Assembly: GCF_030908385.1 (NCBI RefSeq)
Contig: NZ_CP133091.1
Coordinates: forward strand, 717,501-781,500
From: Mangrovimonas sp. YM274
GTDB lineage: Bacteria > Bacteroidota > Bacteroidia > Flavobacteriales > Flavobacteriaceae
DNA: 64,000 bases
Reading direction: 5' to 3'
Under the pieces are notes generated by a model. That model ran no database searches. It was given only the letters and a program-made list of their open reading frames with translations, and was not told where the DNA came from. Each line of letters opens with the position of its first letter. The first letter of the stretch is position 1. Position numbers and translations under genes: made by a program. Below, piece by piece: positions 28,595-38,525 of this stretch.

Positions 28595-31500
28595 TTGAGT
28601 ACAAATAACCCAATTTATACTAATTCAACCCGATCGTACCTACTTTTTAGTATTGTCATGTTTTTTGGTCTGCTCGGTTTTGGACAACAACAACAAGAGG
28701 AGGAGCAGGATAGTACCAAAACAGGGTTTACCATGGGAAGGATGACCATGCCCAACCCAAACAGCATTGTTTCAAAATATACCTATGACCCCGTTACGGA
28801 TCGTTATATCTACACAGAAAAGGTTGGGGAATTCAACATCAATTACCCTATTATTTTAACGCCTGCAGAATATTATAAATTGGTATTGCAGGAACAGCAA
28901 AAGGGATATTATAAGCAAAAGATCGATGCTGCTGAGGGTAAAAAAGAAGGTAGCGAGGAGGAACAAAAAAATCTCTTGCCAGAATTTTATGTGAATTCAG
29001 GCTTTTTTGAATCGGTGTTTGGAGGGAATACTATTGAAGTAGTACCTCAGGGATCGGTGGAAATGGATTTGGGTGTACTTTATACAAAACAAGATAACCC
29101 AACATTTTCGCCAAGAAATAGAAGTAACTTCACCTTTGATTTTGACCAAAGAATTAGTCTAAGTTTATTGGGGAAAGTAGGAACTAGGCTTCAGGTTACG
29201 GCCAATTATGATACGGAATCGACCTTTGATTTTCAGAACTTAATAAAATTGGAATACACGCCTACTGAAGATGATATTATCAGAAAAATCGAGGTGGGTA
29301 ATGTAAGTATGCCCCTAAATAGTTCCTTGATTACCGGAGCACAGAGTTTGTTTGGGGTGAAAACGGAGTTGCAGTTTGGTAAAACTACGGTAACTGCTGT
29401 GTTTTCAGAGCAAAAGTCGCAATCTCAATCTGTGGTAGCACAAGGGGGAGGAACCCTGGAAGAATTTGAATTCTTTGCTAGGGATTATGACGAAAATAGA
29501 CACTTTTTCCTGTCTCAATATTTTAGAGAACATTATGATGAAGCCTTAAGTAGGTATCCTTACATCAACAATAATATTCAAATTACAAGGATAGAAGTTT
29601 GGGTTACCAACCGAAGTAATCAAACGGATAATGTTAGGAATGTTGTGGCATTTCAGGATTTAGGAGAATCTGATGTAATTGGGCTTGCTTCCCCGCCAGC
29701 GGGGTTTGTAAATGTGCCTGGAGGGGCATATCCGGATAACGGGAACAACGATTTTGATCCTTTAAATATTGGAGGACCGGGGTCGCAGTTAACGGACGCC
29801 GTAAGAGATATTACAACGGTAGAACAAGGTATTTTGGTTCCTGCCAACGAAGGTTTCGATTTTGGTAAATTGGAAAATGCGAAGAAACTTCAGGAAGGGT
29901 CGGATTATATCTTAAATACACAGTTGGGATATATCTCCCTTAATCAACGATTGCTTAACGACGAAGTACTAGCAGTTGCCTACCAATACACCGTAGGAGG
30001 AGAAGTGTATCAGGTTGGAGAGTTTGCCAATGATGGCGTTGAGGCAACCGATGTAAGTCAGGATGTTAATAATTCTGAAAACCAAATTGTGAACAACAAT
30101 AGTTTGGTTTTAAAAATGCTGAAGAGTGCAATAACAAGTGTCGATCAGCCTATTTGGGATTTGATGATGAAAAACATCTATGATACAGGTGCTTTTCAAT
30201 TGAGTCAGGAAGATTTTAAACTGAATATTTTTTACACAGAGGCCTCTCCTGTAAACTACATTTTACCAGTTGAAGGAACCTCTTTTCCGCCATTCGATAA
30301 TAATACCACAGATCCAACAGATGATACTGCTATTAGTGAAACACCATTAATCAGGTTATTTCATTTAGATCGACTTAATTATAATAACGACCCTCAGGTT
30401 GATGGGGATGGGTTCTTCGATTTTGTCCCAGGGCTTACAGTATTGACCCAGAACGGGAAAATTATATTTACCAAGGTGGAGCCTTTTGGTCGCTATCTAT
30501 TTGATGTTCTAGACGACGATGGTAACCCCAATAATAATGATACGGATTATGAATCGGATACCTATGCTAACCCTAACCAGGAAAAGTATGTATACGATAT
30601 TCTATATAAGCAAACCAAGACGGCGGCCTTGGATGAGTCTGAAAAGAATAAATTCCAACTTAAAGGACGTTTCAAGTCTTCTGGGGGAGACGGTATTCCT
30701 TTGGGAGCGTTTAACGTGCCAAGAGGATCGGTGGTAGTAACTGCTGGAGGACGTGTTTTGGTTGAAGGAATTGACTATACGGTGAATTACCAATTGGGGC
30801 GTGTGCAAATTTTGGATGAAGCTTTGAAGGCTTCCAACACACCTATCAATGTGTCTGTTGAAAATAATGCTGTATTCGGTCAACAAACAAGACGTTTTGC
30901 AGGGGTAAATGTAGAGCACCAATTCAATGAAAATTTTGTGTTAGGTGGGACTTTCCTAAACTTAAGCGAACGACCAATCACACAAAAGGCCAATTACAAT
31001 ACGGAGCCTATCAATAATACTATTTTAGGATTGAATGGAAACTATTCAACGGAAGTTCCATTTTTGACGAGAATGGTTAACAAGTTGCCAAACATCGATA
31101 CCGATGTACCGTCCAACATGTCTGTGAGAGGGGAGTTTGCCTATTTGTTGCCGGGAGCTCCAAAAGGAACCGATTTTAATAATGAAGCGACCTCTTATGT
31201 TGATGATTTTGAAGGGACACAGGGGGCCATAGATTTATTGTCTCCTTTAACTTGGTACCTGTCGAGTAGACCTGTTGGTTTGGGACGTAATTATCCTGGT
31301 TTTGCTGGAGAAGATGATAATGGTTTGCAAAATGGTTTTGACCGTGCCTTTTTGAACTGGTATACCATTGACCCAATTTTCTACAGCACCCAAAGACCTA
31401 CCGGGATTAACGATGATGATATTTCCAATCTTTATACCAGAAGGGTGTTTATTGATGAGGTATTCCCTCAAGTAGACCTCGTGCAGGGGCAAAGTACCAT

Positions 31501-34500
31501 AATATATACATTGGATTTGGCTTATTACCCTTCGGAACGAGGACCATATAACTTTGAATCTTCTGCGGCAGATGGTGAATTGGACAATCCTATAGATTCT
31601 TGGGCGGGGATTACCAGACAGATTACGTCTACCGATTTTGAACAGGCCAATGTTGAATATATTGAATTTTGGGTTCAGGATCCGTTTTTGGACAACCCTT
31701 CAAACCCTGGGGGAACTTTAAGTATCAACCTTGGGAATATTTCAGAGGATATTCTTAAGGATGGTAAAAAGCAATTTGAAAATGGCTTGCCCGAAGATGG
31801 AAATATAGATTTTCTTCAGAATAACTTGTCTGTTGATAAACCGTATGTAGTCCCTCAAAACCAATCCTTGATTTACACATTTGCCACAACAGGCCAGGAA
31901 CGTACCAATCAAGATGTTGGGTATGATGGATATGATGATATTGAGGAAGCGCAAATGTTAACTGAATTGGGTGTAACCGGAAACTTTGGGGAAGACCCAG
32001 CTAAGGATAATTACACTTATTTCTTGAATACTGAAGGAAACATTTTTGAACGCTATAAAAAATATAACGGTACGGAAGGAAACTCTCCAGAGACTTTTAC
32101 AGATACCAATAGAGGGTCAACCACTCAGCCGGATGTAGAAGACATCAATAGGGATAATACAATGAACACTATCAATAGTTATTTTGAATATAACATTGAT
32201 ATAAAGCCTTCTACCTTAAACGAGAACAACGAAAAAATTAATGATATCAAAACCCGCGAAGTAACCTTGCCCAATGGTGAAACTAGAGAAGTGGTTTGGT
32301 ATCAGTTTAGAATTCCTATCAATGCGTCAGACAGGGTTGCAGTAGGAGGAATTACCGATATTAGATCTGTGCGATTTGCTCGTATGTATTTAAAGGAATT
32401 TACGCAACCAACGGTATTACGTTTTGCAACATTGGATTTGGTGCGTAGTGATTGGCGTCGTTTTACGGGCGATTTGGATAACGATCCTACCAATGAGAGT
32501 CCAAACTTAGAATTCAGTACTGGGGTTGTGGGACTTCAGGAGAATGAAGGGAATTATGTGTTGCCTCCGGGAGTGCAGTTGGAAGAGTTGAACAATAACA
32601 ACAATATTGTTCGCCAAAATGAGCAATCGCTTGTAGTAAAGACCTGCCAGTTGGAGGCTACAGATTCCAAAGGAGTATTTAAAAATATTAACATAGATAT
32701 GCGTCAGTACAAAAAGCTACGAATGTTTATGCATGCCGAAAATGGTGAATCAGGAACCTTGAACGATAACGACTTGGTTGGATTTATAAGGATGGGTAAC
32801 GACTTTACGGATAACTTCTATCAAATTGAAGTGCCATTACAAGTGTCATCTGGGGGAATATCTCCTTCTGAGGTGTGGCCCGAAGCTAATGAGATTAACT
32901 TGCCATTGGAATTGTTGCAACAAATCAAATCTAAAGGGATTTTTGATGGTTCCTTAAGTAATGACGACCCAACTTTCTATGATGTTGTTAACGGTGAAGT
33001 GAGTGAAAACCCTGTGCCTGAATTCTCTCAATATATAGAAGGGCAACAGCGTATCGCCATTAAAGGAAATCCAAACTTTGGGGATATTAGAGTGTTAATG
33101 GTGGGGCTTAAAAATATCTCGTCCGCTCAAGTAGGAGGGTCTGGATATGATGTTTGTGGAGAAGTATGGTTTAATGAGCTTCGTCTTTCCGATTTACATA
33201 ACGAAGGTGGTTGGGCTGCCGTTGTAGGAGTTGATGGTAACGTGGCCGATTTTGCTAATGTAAGTGCAACAGGAAGACAAAGTACATCTGGTTTTGGGTC
33301 GGTAGAACAAAGACCTAATGAGCGCAGTAGGGAAGATGTGCAACAGTACAATGTGGTTACTAATGTGAATTTAGGTCAATTATTGCCTAAAAAGTGGGGA
33401 ATTCAAGTGCCATTCAATTACGGACAGGAAGAAGAAATGATTACTCCCAAATACGATCAATATTATAATGACCTTACTTTGGATTCTCGATTGGACGCAG
33501 CCAATTCTGAAGAAGAAAGGGAGCAGATACGCGTTCAGTCTGAAGATTATACAAAGCGTAAGAGTATCAATTTTATTGGCGTTAAAAAGCAAAGGGCAGC
33601 AGAGGCGAAGCCGCATGTATATGATCCGGAAAACTTAACTTTTAATTACTCCTACAACAAGGTAGAGCACCGCGATTTTGAAATAGAAAATTCCTTAGAT
33701 CAAAGAGTAAGAGCTGGCGTTAATTATAATTATAATTTTACTCCTAAAAAGGTAGAGCCTTTTAGAAAGAATGATTCCTTATTTACTGGTAAGTATTGGA
33801 AAATATTTAAAGACTTCAATGTAAATATACTGCCAACAAGTTTCTCTGTAAATACTGATATTATTCGTCAGTTCAATAGGCAGAAGTTTAGAGAGGTTGA
33901 ACTTACCGGAAACAATATTGGGCTTGAGGAATTATATAGACGAAATTATACTTTCGATTTCCAGTATGCTTTAAATTATAACGTTACCGATAATTTGAGC
34001 TTCAGTTTCAATGCGTCTAACAATAATATTGTAAGGAATTATTTTGTCAATGATCAGATTAACGGAAGACAGGATCCTAGTTTGAATGTTTGGGATGGTT
34101 TCTTTGATTTGGGAGATCCTAACATTCAAAACCAACAGTTCCAGTTGAATTATGAAATTCCATTGAACAAGATTCCAACATTGAGTTTCTTGAACGCGAC
34201 CTATTCTTATACAGGCGATTTTCAGTGGCAAAAAGGGTCCGACTTAAATACTAATTTTGAGTATACCAATGAAGATGGAGTGACCAACTATTATAATTTA
34301 GGAAACTCAATACAGAATGCCAATACCCACGCTATTAATTCATCCCTAAATATGGAGAAACTTTATAGCTACTTAGGATTGGTTAAAAAGCGATCTAGAA
34401 GAACTTCAAGACAACCTCAAACAAGAGGAAGGGATGGTAAACGTGTTGTAAATGGAGCCGATGCCCGTAGCCAATCCGATAAAAAGCAAAGCAAAGTAGT

Positions 34501-35884
34501 TGGAGCCGCAGTAGATGTGCTAACTATGGTAAAAAGGGTTCAGATAAATTATTCTGAAAATAACGGAACTTACTTGCCTGGTTATACAAGAACTCCTGGC
34601 TTTATTGGGACAACAAAGCCAACATTTGGCTATACTTTTGGAAGCCAAAGAGACATTAGGGATATGGTAGCCCGAAATGGTTGGTTAACAGTGTTCCCTA
34701 ACTTTAACCAGCAGTATACCGAATTGAATAATCAAACTTTGGATTATTCAGCCAATATTGAATTAATCAAAGATTTGAAGATTGATATCACGGGAGGAAG
34801 ACTTTATTCTGAAAACATGACCGAAAACTTTAGAGTTGAGGATATGGACGCCGATGGCGAGTTGGATTATAATTCTTTAATCCAAAATTCATTTGGAAAC
34901 TTCAATATTTCTACGGCCTTAATTAAAACAGCTTTTAGTACCAGTAACGAAACCCAATCTGATGCCTTTAACGACTTTAGGTCTAACCGTATGGTGGTTG
35001 CACACAGGTTGGCAAGAGAGTTTTATGGGAATGGCAACTATGCCTTGGATACTGAAGGTTATCCTTTAGGCTTTGGTAAAAATAGTCAAGCGGTATTATT
35101 GCCTGCATTCTTGTCGGCCTATACAGGATCTAATCCAGATAATGTAAAATTATCGGCATTTAGGGATTTTCCAATCCCAAACTGGCAGTTAAAATATACT
35201 GGGTTTATGAAGATGAAGTGGTTTAAAAAGAACTTCAAGCGTTTTTCAATTACCCATGGTTACCGTTCTAGCTATACAATTAACCAGTTCCGAACCAATT
35301 TGGATTATGTGGCTGCCAATCCAACTTTGGATTATGACAACCAAGATCCAGATGTACTTAATCAGTCCGGTAATTATAAAAGCAGAACACTTTTCAGCAA
35401 TATAAACCTAGAGGAACAATTTAGTCCTTTGGTTCGTGTGGATTTTGAAATGAAGAACTCGGTAAAGATTTTGGGTGAAATCAAGAAGGATCGAATCCTG
35501 TCTCTTAGTTTTGACAATAACTTGATGACCGAAATCCAAGGTCAGGAATATGTAGTTGGTTTGGGGTATCGATTTAAGGATGTTCGCATTCGTTCTAAGC
35601 TTGCAGGCCCACAACAAATTATTAAGAGTGACCTAAACATGTCGTTGGATGTGTCTGTAAGAGATAACAAGACGATTATAAGGTATCTGGATTTGGATAA
35701 TAATCAAGTAACATCTGGGCAGACCTTATGGGGAGTGAAGTACAAGGCAGATTACGCCTTTAGTAAATATCTTACTGGAATTTTCTATTTTGATTATTCG
35801 TTCTCAGACTATGCTATTTCAACAGCATTCCCACAAACTACGATTAGGTCTGGGATAACCTTAAGGTATAATTTCGGTAATTAA
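28595..35884 (+). CDS. sprA: T9SS outer-membrane translocon protein SprA (Sov)
   Basis: SprA is the giant single-chain outer-membrane barrel through which type IX secretion clients leave the cell; in gliding Flavobacteria it is needed for motility adhesin export. At 2429 residues it has the family length. The TTG start at 28595 gives a signal peptide (RSYLLFSIVMFFGLLGFGQ); the next in-frame ATG is inside the hydrophobic core of that signal, so TTG is preferred. The family N-terminal pattern (YDPVTDRYIYTEKVGEFNI, RISLSLLGKVGTRLQVTANYDT) is followed by many alternating amphipathic strands and loops, ending in a C-terminal strand with terminal aromatic pattern (TLRYNFGN). The gene seems intact with no frameshift. 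Confidence 0.97.
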   Translation: MSTNNPIYTNSTRSYLLFSIVMFFGLLGFGQQQQEEEQDSTKTGFTMGRMTMPNPNSIVSKYTYDPVTDRYIYTEKVGEFNINYPIILTPAEYYKLVLQEQQKGYYKQKIDAAEGKKEGSEEEQKNLLPEFYVNSGFFESVFGGNTIEVVPQGSVEMDLGVLYTKQDNPTFSPRNRSNFTFDFDQRISLSLLGKVGTRLQVTANYDTESTFDFQNLIKLEYTPTEDDIIRKIEVGNVSMPLNSSLITGAQSLFGVKTELQFGKTTVTAVFSEQKSQSQSVVAQGGGTLEEFEFFARDYDENRHFFLSQYFREHYDEALSRYPYINNNIQITRIEVWVTNRSNQTDNVRNVVAFQDLGESDVIGLASPPAGFVNVPGGAYPDNGNNDFDPLNIGGPGSQLTDAVRDITTVEQGILVPANEGFDFGKLENAKKLQEGSDYILNTQLGYISLNQRLLNDEVLAVAYQYTVGGEVYQVGEFANDGVEATDVSQDVNNSENQIVNNNSLVLKMLKSAITSVDQPIWDLMMKNIYDTGAFQLSQEDFKLNIFYTEASPVNYILPVEGTSFPPFDNNTTDPTDDTAISETPLIRLFHLDRLNYNNDPQVDGDGFFDFVPGLTVLTQNGKIIFTKVEPFGRYLFDVLDDDGNPNNNDTDYESDTYANPNQEKYVYDILYKQTKTAALDESEKNKFQLKGRFKSSGGDGIPLGAFNVPRGSVVVTAGGRVLVEGIDYTVNYQLGRVQILDEALKASNTPINVSVENNAVFGQQTRRFAGVNVEHQFNENFVLGGTFLNLSERPITQKANYNTEPINNTILGLNGNYSTEVPFLTRMVNKLPNIDTDVPSNMSVRGEFAYLLPGAPKGTDFNNEATSYVDDFEGTQGAIDLLSPLTWYLSSRPVGLGRNYPGFAGEDDNGLQNGFDRAFLNWYTIDPIFYSTQRPTGINDDDISNLYTRRVFIDEVFPQVDLVQGQSTIIYTLDLAYYPSERGPYNFESSAADGELDNPIDSWAGITRQITSTDFEQANVEYIEFWVQDPFLDNPSNPGGTLSINLGNISEDILKDGKKQFENGLPEDGNIDFLQNNLSVDKPYVVPQNQSLIYTFATTGQERTNQDVGYDGYDDIEEAQMLTELGVTGNFGEDPAKDNYTYFLNTEGNIFERYKKYNGTEGNSPETFTDTNRGSTTQPDVEDINRDNTMNTINSYFEYNIDIKPSTLNENNEKINDIKTREVTLPNGETREVVWYQFRIPINASDRVAVGGITDIRSVRFARMYLKEFTQPTVLRFATLDLVRSDWRRFTGDLDNDPTNESPNLEFSTGVVGLQENEGNYVLPPGVQLEELNNNNNIVRQNEQSLVVKTCQLEATDSKGVFKNINIDMRQYKKLRMFMHAENGESGTLNDNDLVGFIRMGNDFTDNFYQIEVPLQVSSGGISPSEVWPEANEINLPLELLQQIKSKGIFDGSLSNDDPTFYDVVNGEVSENPVPEFSQYIEGQQRIAIKGNPNFGDIRVLMVGLKNISSAQVGGSGYDVCGEVWFNELRLSDLHNEGGWAAVVGVDGNVADFANVSATGRQSTSGFGSVEQRPNERSREDVQQYNVVTNVNLGQLLPKKWGIQVPFNYGQEEEMITPKYDQYYNDLTLDSRLDAANSEEEREQIRVQSEDYTKRKSINFIGVKKQRAAEAKPHVYDPENLTFNYSYNKVEHRDFEIENSLDQRVRAGVNYNYNFTPKKVEPFRKNDSLFTGKYWKIFKDFNVNILPTSFSVNTDIIRQFNRQKFREVELTGNNIGLEELYRRNYTFDFQYALNYNVTDNLSFSFNASNNNIVRNYFVNDQINGRQDPSLNVWDGFFDLGDPNIQNQQFQLNYEIPLNKIPTLSFLNATYSYTGDFQWQKGSDLNTNFEYTNEDGVTNYYNLGNSIQNANTHAINSSLNMEKLYSYLGLVKKRSRRTSRQPQTRGRDGKRVVNGADARSQSDKKQSKVVGAAVDVLTMVKRVQINYSENNGTYLPGYTRTPGFIGTTKPTFGYTFGSQRDIRDMVARNGWLTVFPNFNQQYTELNNQTLDYSANIELIKDLKIDITGGRLYSENMTENFRVEDMDADGELDYNSLIQNSFGNFNISTALIKTAFSTSNETQSDAFNDFRSNRMVVAHRLAREFYGNGNYALDTEGYPLGFGKNSQAVLLPAFLSAYTGSNPDNVKLSAFRDFPIPNWQLKYTGFMKMKWFKKNFKRFSITHGYRSSYTINQFRTNLDYVAANPTLDYDNQDPDVLNQSGNYKSRTLFSNINLEEQFSPLVRVDFEMKNSVKILGEIKKDRILSLSFDNNLMTEIQGQEYVVGLGYRFKDVRIRSKLAGPQQIIKSDLNMSLDVSVRDNKTIIRYLDLDNNQVTSGQTLWGVKYKADYAFSKYLTGIFYFDYSFSDYAISTAFPQTTIRSGITLRYNFGN

Positions 35885-35949
35885 CCCGGCAAAGCCGCTT
35901 TCTATTGAAAAAAAATAGAGAAAATTAGGTGATTCAGGTTTTAAAAAAT

Positions 35950-35957
35950 TATTTTTG
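35950..35957 (+). promoter_or_regulatory. Candidate -7 box for gcvH
   Basis: TATTTTTG, followed by TGC, 24 bases before the gcvH ATG. The same TATTTTTGTGC string occurs upstream of coxC at 42637. No strong -33 element is seen. Confidence 0.5.
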
Positions 35958-35981
35958 TGCCAATTAATTATTACACACAAA

Positions 35982-36362
35982 ATGAATATACCGGCAGATT
36001 TAAAGTACACTAAAGACCACGAATGGGTTAAAGTAGATGGCGATGTTATTACTGTAGGAATTACAGATTTCGCACAAGGCGAATTAGGAGATATTGTCTA
36101 TGTTGAAGTTGAAACATTAGATGAAACTTTGGAAGCGGAAGAAGTTTTTGGAACAGTGGAAGCCGTTAAAACCGTATCTGATTTGTTTTTACCAGTATCT
36201 GGTGAAATCATCGAATTTAACGAAGCCTTGGAAGATGCTCCTGAGTTAGTAAACAGTGATGCTTATGGAGAAGGTTGGATGATTAAAGTAAAGTGTTCGG
36301 ACCTTTCTCAATTGGATGGGTTGATGACTGCAGAAGACTATAAAGCACTTATCGGTGCCTAA
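35982..36362 (+). CDS. gcvH: Glycine cleavage system H protein
   Basis: GcvH carries the lipoyl arm that shuttles the aminomethyl group in glycine cleavage. I choose the ATG at 35982 ([16 protein letters not shown]), giving 126 residues; the longer frame from 35955 overlaps the -7 box. The lipoyl-lysine lies in the conserved segment [13 protein letters not shown]. The rest of the glycine cleavage genes are not nearby. The next gene overlaps it by 8 bases. Presence between sprA and remB is a conserved neighbourhood rather than a functional link. Confidence 0.97.
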   Translation: MNIPADLKYTKDHEWVKVDGDVITVGITDFAQGELGDIVYVEVETLDETLEAEEVFGTVEAVKTVSDLFLPVSGEIIEFNEALEDAPELVNSDAYGEGWMIKVKCSDLSQLDGLMTAEDYKALIGA

Positions 36363-36717
36363 GTCTTTGGCGTTAATACTACTGCTTGCTTATGTGGTAG
36401 CATTAACTTTTTTGAGTCTAATGAACATTCATAAAATGCCAAGTTTAGGCTCGTCTTTTGATGATAAACTGTACCACCTTGGTGCGTATACGGTTTTTAT
36501 GTTGTTGGGGTTCAATTTTTTTAGGCAAACCCAAATAAGATATAAAATTATTGCATCAGGGGCAATAATTGTGCTTTATGGCATTATTATTGAGGTATTA
36601 CAACAAACACTTTCAACTACAAGAACCTTAGATGCCTACGATATGTTGGCTAATTTTATAGGTGTTCTGGTTGGAGTAATCATCATAAAGCTTACGGGAA
36701 ACCTTAAGTTAAATTAA
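36355..36717 (+). CDS. VanZ-like membrane protein
   Basis: The start is a GTG at 36355 that overlaps the last codons of gcvH by 8 bases, which suggests translational coupling. The 120-residue product has four hydrophobic helices (about 5-22, 38-58, 63-85 and 92-115) and the VanZ-like motifs [13 protein letters not shown] and [21 protein letters not shown], including the conserved Arg-x-x-Asp-x-x-D pattern. VanZ-fold proteins sit in the inner membrane; the exact role is unknown. It is not evidence for glycopeptide resistance. Confidence 0.85.
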   Translation: MPKSLALILLLAYVVALTFLSLMNIHKMPSLGSSFDDKLYHLGAYTVFMLLGFNFFRQTQIRYKIIASGAIIVLYGIIIEVLQQTLSTTRTLDAYDMLANFIGVLVGVIIIKLTGNLKLN

Positions 36718-36779
36718 AATAATCGCTTGCTTTTTTAACTATTAATTGGTTATTTTAGCATTCTTAAATGTTTTAAGAT

Positions 36780-37505
36780 ATGGAACCGAAAAAAAATACC
36801 AAGGCCGACGTAGGTAGAAATAGCTCGATCTATTTCGCAGTGGGCTTGGCTTTAATGTTGTTGCTAACAAATTTGGCAATTAACTACAAAACGTACGACA
36901 AGGCTGCAATTGACATAGGTCAATTAACCATGGATGAGGAATTGGATGAGGAAATTCCAATTACTGATCAGCTTAAAACACCGCCACCACCACCGCCACC
37001 ACCACCAGCAGCTCCCGAAGTTATTGAAGTGGTAGAAGATGAAGTGGAGGTTGAGGAAACTGTAATTGAATCTTCAGAGTCAAGTCAGGAGGAAGAAATT
37101 GTAGAAGTAGAAGAAGTTGTTGTAGAAGAAGTAGAAGAAGATATTGAGGTTCCTTTTGCAGTAATTGAAAACGTACCTGTATTCCCAGGATGTGAAAACG
37201 AAAAGGGAAACAATGCCAAAAAAGCTTGTATGTCTGAAAAGATTAGCAAGTTTGTAAATAAAAAGTTTAACACAGATTTAGCTAGTGAATTAGGTCTTTC
37301 AGGAAGACAGCGTATTAACGTTATCTTTAAGATCGACAAAAACGGTGAGATTACCAACATCATGGCTAGAGCACCGCACCCAGGTTTAGAAAAAGAAGCA
37401 AAGCGCGTAATTGGTTTGCTTCCAAAAATGAAGCCAGGAATGCAAAGAGGTAAGGCAGTAACGGTACCATATTCGCTGCCTATCTTATTCCAAGTACAGG
37501 ATTAA
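36780..37505 (+). CDS. TonB-like energy transducer (first paralogue)
   Basis: This 241-residue protein has a short cytoplasmic N-terminus, one membrane helix (about 17-35), a run of nine Pro residues (68-76), and a Glu/Val-rich periplasmic spacer. The C-terminal TonB-type domain (about 130-241) contains VPVFPGCE, a second Cys (KKACMSEK) and the domain core INVIFKIDKNGEI. TonB passes proton-motive-force energy through ExbB/ExbD to outer-membrane transporters. The FPGCE plus second Cys suggests a disulfide or ligand pair. No exbB/exbD genes are adjacent. A terminator follows. Confidence 0.88.
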   Translation: MEPKKNTKADVGRNSSIYFAVGLALMLLLTNLAINYKTYDKAAIDIGQLTMDEELDEEIPITDQLKTPPPPPPPPPAAPEVIEVVEDEVEVEETVIESSESSQEEEIVEVEEVVVEEVEEDIEVPFAVIENVPVFPGCENEKGNNAKKACMSEKISKFVNKKFNTDLASELGLSGRQRINVIFKIDKNGEITNIMARAPHPGLEKEAKRVIGLLPKMKPGMQRGKAVTVPYSLPILFQVQD

Positions 37506-37527
37506 GGAGCCTTAGTTTTAAAATATT

Positions 37528-37562
37528 AAAAAAACCCGTCTAAGTTTTAGGCGGGTTTTTTG
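37528..37562 (+). terminator. Intrinsic terminator after the first tonB-like gene
   Basis: CCCGTCTAA (37535-37543) pairs with TTAGGCGGG (37547-37555) with one T-G pair and a three-base loop, flanked by an A-run and a T-run that extend the stem. Confidence 0.88.
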
Positions 37563-37618
37563 TTTTTTGGTATGCTTATTGTGTTTTGGCATAATATTAA
37601 CATCTTAAATTCAATATT

Positions 37619-38416
37619 ATGAAAAATTTTAACAAAGAACGCAGTAATGCTGGCCAGAGCACTACTACTGTTGCAAAATCACAAAAGCATGATGTAAATT
37701 TACAAAAAAACTCCACCTTATATTTTCAAATAGGGTTAATTCTCTGCCTTTTGGTAGTGTATGGACTTTTTGAAATGGAATTTGAAACAAAGGTTCCTAA
37801 GTATGAATATGCGAAGGTTGAAGATGAGGGTTTTAATGAATTTGTTATGCAGGAATTTAAAGTATATGAAGAACCTGCTCCTCAAAAGAAAGTTCAACCA
37901 AAGGCTTCTAAAAAGCTGCTCATTAAAGAGCCCAAAATTGTTCATGATAATTTTGAAGACCTAGAAGCGCAAAATATTATTACTTCAAATCAAAACCTTA
38001 CTAATGATATTTTAGATGCAGGTGATATTGATGTTGTGAAAATTGAGGAACCGGTTTTTATCTCAATTAATGGAGTAGAAAATGTACCTATCTATCCGGG
38101 GTGTGAAAAGGCTAAAGGAAATAAGGCTCGAAAAAAGTGCATGTCTGATAAAATAGCAAAATTGGTAAACAGAAAATTTTCAGCGGATATTGCCAGTGAT
38201 TTGGGGCTCCAGGGCGTTCAAAAAATTTATGTAGAATTTAAAATTGGGAAATCAGGGGAGGTTAAGGACATTAAAGCTCGTGCGCCTCATTCTGGTTTGG
38301 AAAGGGAAGCAAAAAGGGTTATTAATAAAATTCCAGTAATGACTCCTGGGATGCAGCGAGACAAACCTGTAGATGTTTTGTATTCTCTCCCCATTATTTT
38401 TCAAGTCAAAAATTAA
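37619..38416 (+). CDS. TonB-like energy transducer (second paralogue)
   Basis: This 265-residue protein is a paralogue of the gene just upstream. It has one membrane helix (about 34-50), a Lys/Pro/Glu periplasmic spacer without a long poly-Pro run, and the same C-terminal domain: VPIYPGCEKAKGNKARKKCM, YVEFKIGKSGEVKDI and PVMTPGMQRDKPVDVLYSL. The two C-terminal domains align almost residue for residue, whereas the N-terminal spacers do not, which points to tandem duplication followed by divergence. Its own terminator and a gap of over 100 bases from the first copy suggest separate transcription. Confidence 0.86.
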   Translation: MKNFNKERSNAGQSTTTVAKSQKHDVNLQKNSTLYFQIGLILCLLVVYGLFEMEFETKVPKYEYAKVEDEGFNEFVMQEFKVYEEPAPQKKVQPKASKKLLIKEPKIVHDNFEDLEAQNIITSNQNLTNDILDAGDIDVVKIEEPVFISINGVENVPIYPGCEKAKGNKARKKCMSDKIAKLVNRKFSADIASDLGLQGVQKIYVEFKIGKSGEVKDIKARAPHSGLEREAKRVINKIPVMTPGMQRDKPVDVLYSLPIIFQVKN

Positions 38417-38436
38417 ATAGTTGTTATTTGTTATTC

Positions 38437-38468
38437 AACCGTTACTCTTTGTGGGGTAACGGTTTTTT
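38437..38468 (+). terminator. Intrinsic terminator after the second tonB-like gene
   Basis: AACCGTTAC (38437-38445) pairs perfectly with GTAACGGTT (38456-38464) across a ten-base loop and is followed by further T residues. Confidence 0.85.
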
Positions 38469-38525
38469 AATGGGCTTTTTTTGAAAAAGTAGTATATTTC
38501 GGCCATCAAAGGCCGACCGAATTTT

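Noticed and set aside
36355-36717. Glycopeptide resistance gene (VanZ)
   Set aside because: The resemblance is only to the widespread VanZ-like membrane fold. No vanA-type ligase or other resistance gene is nearby.
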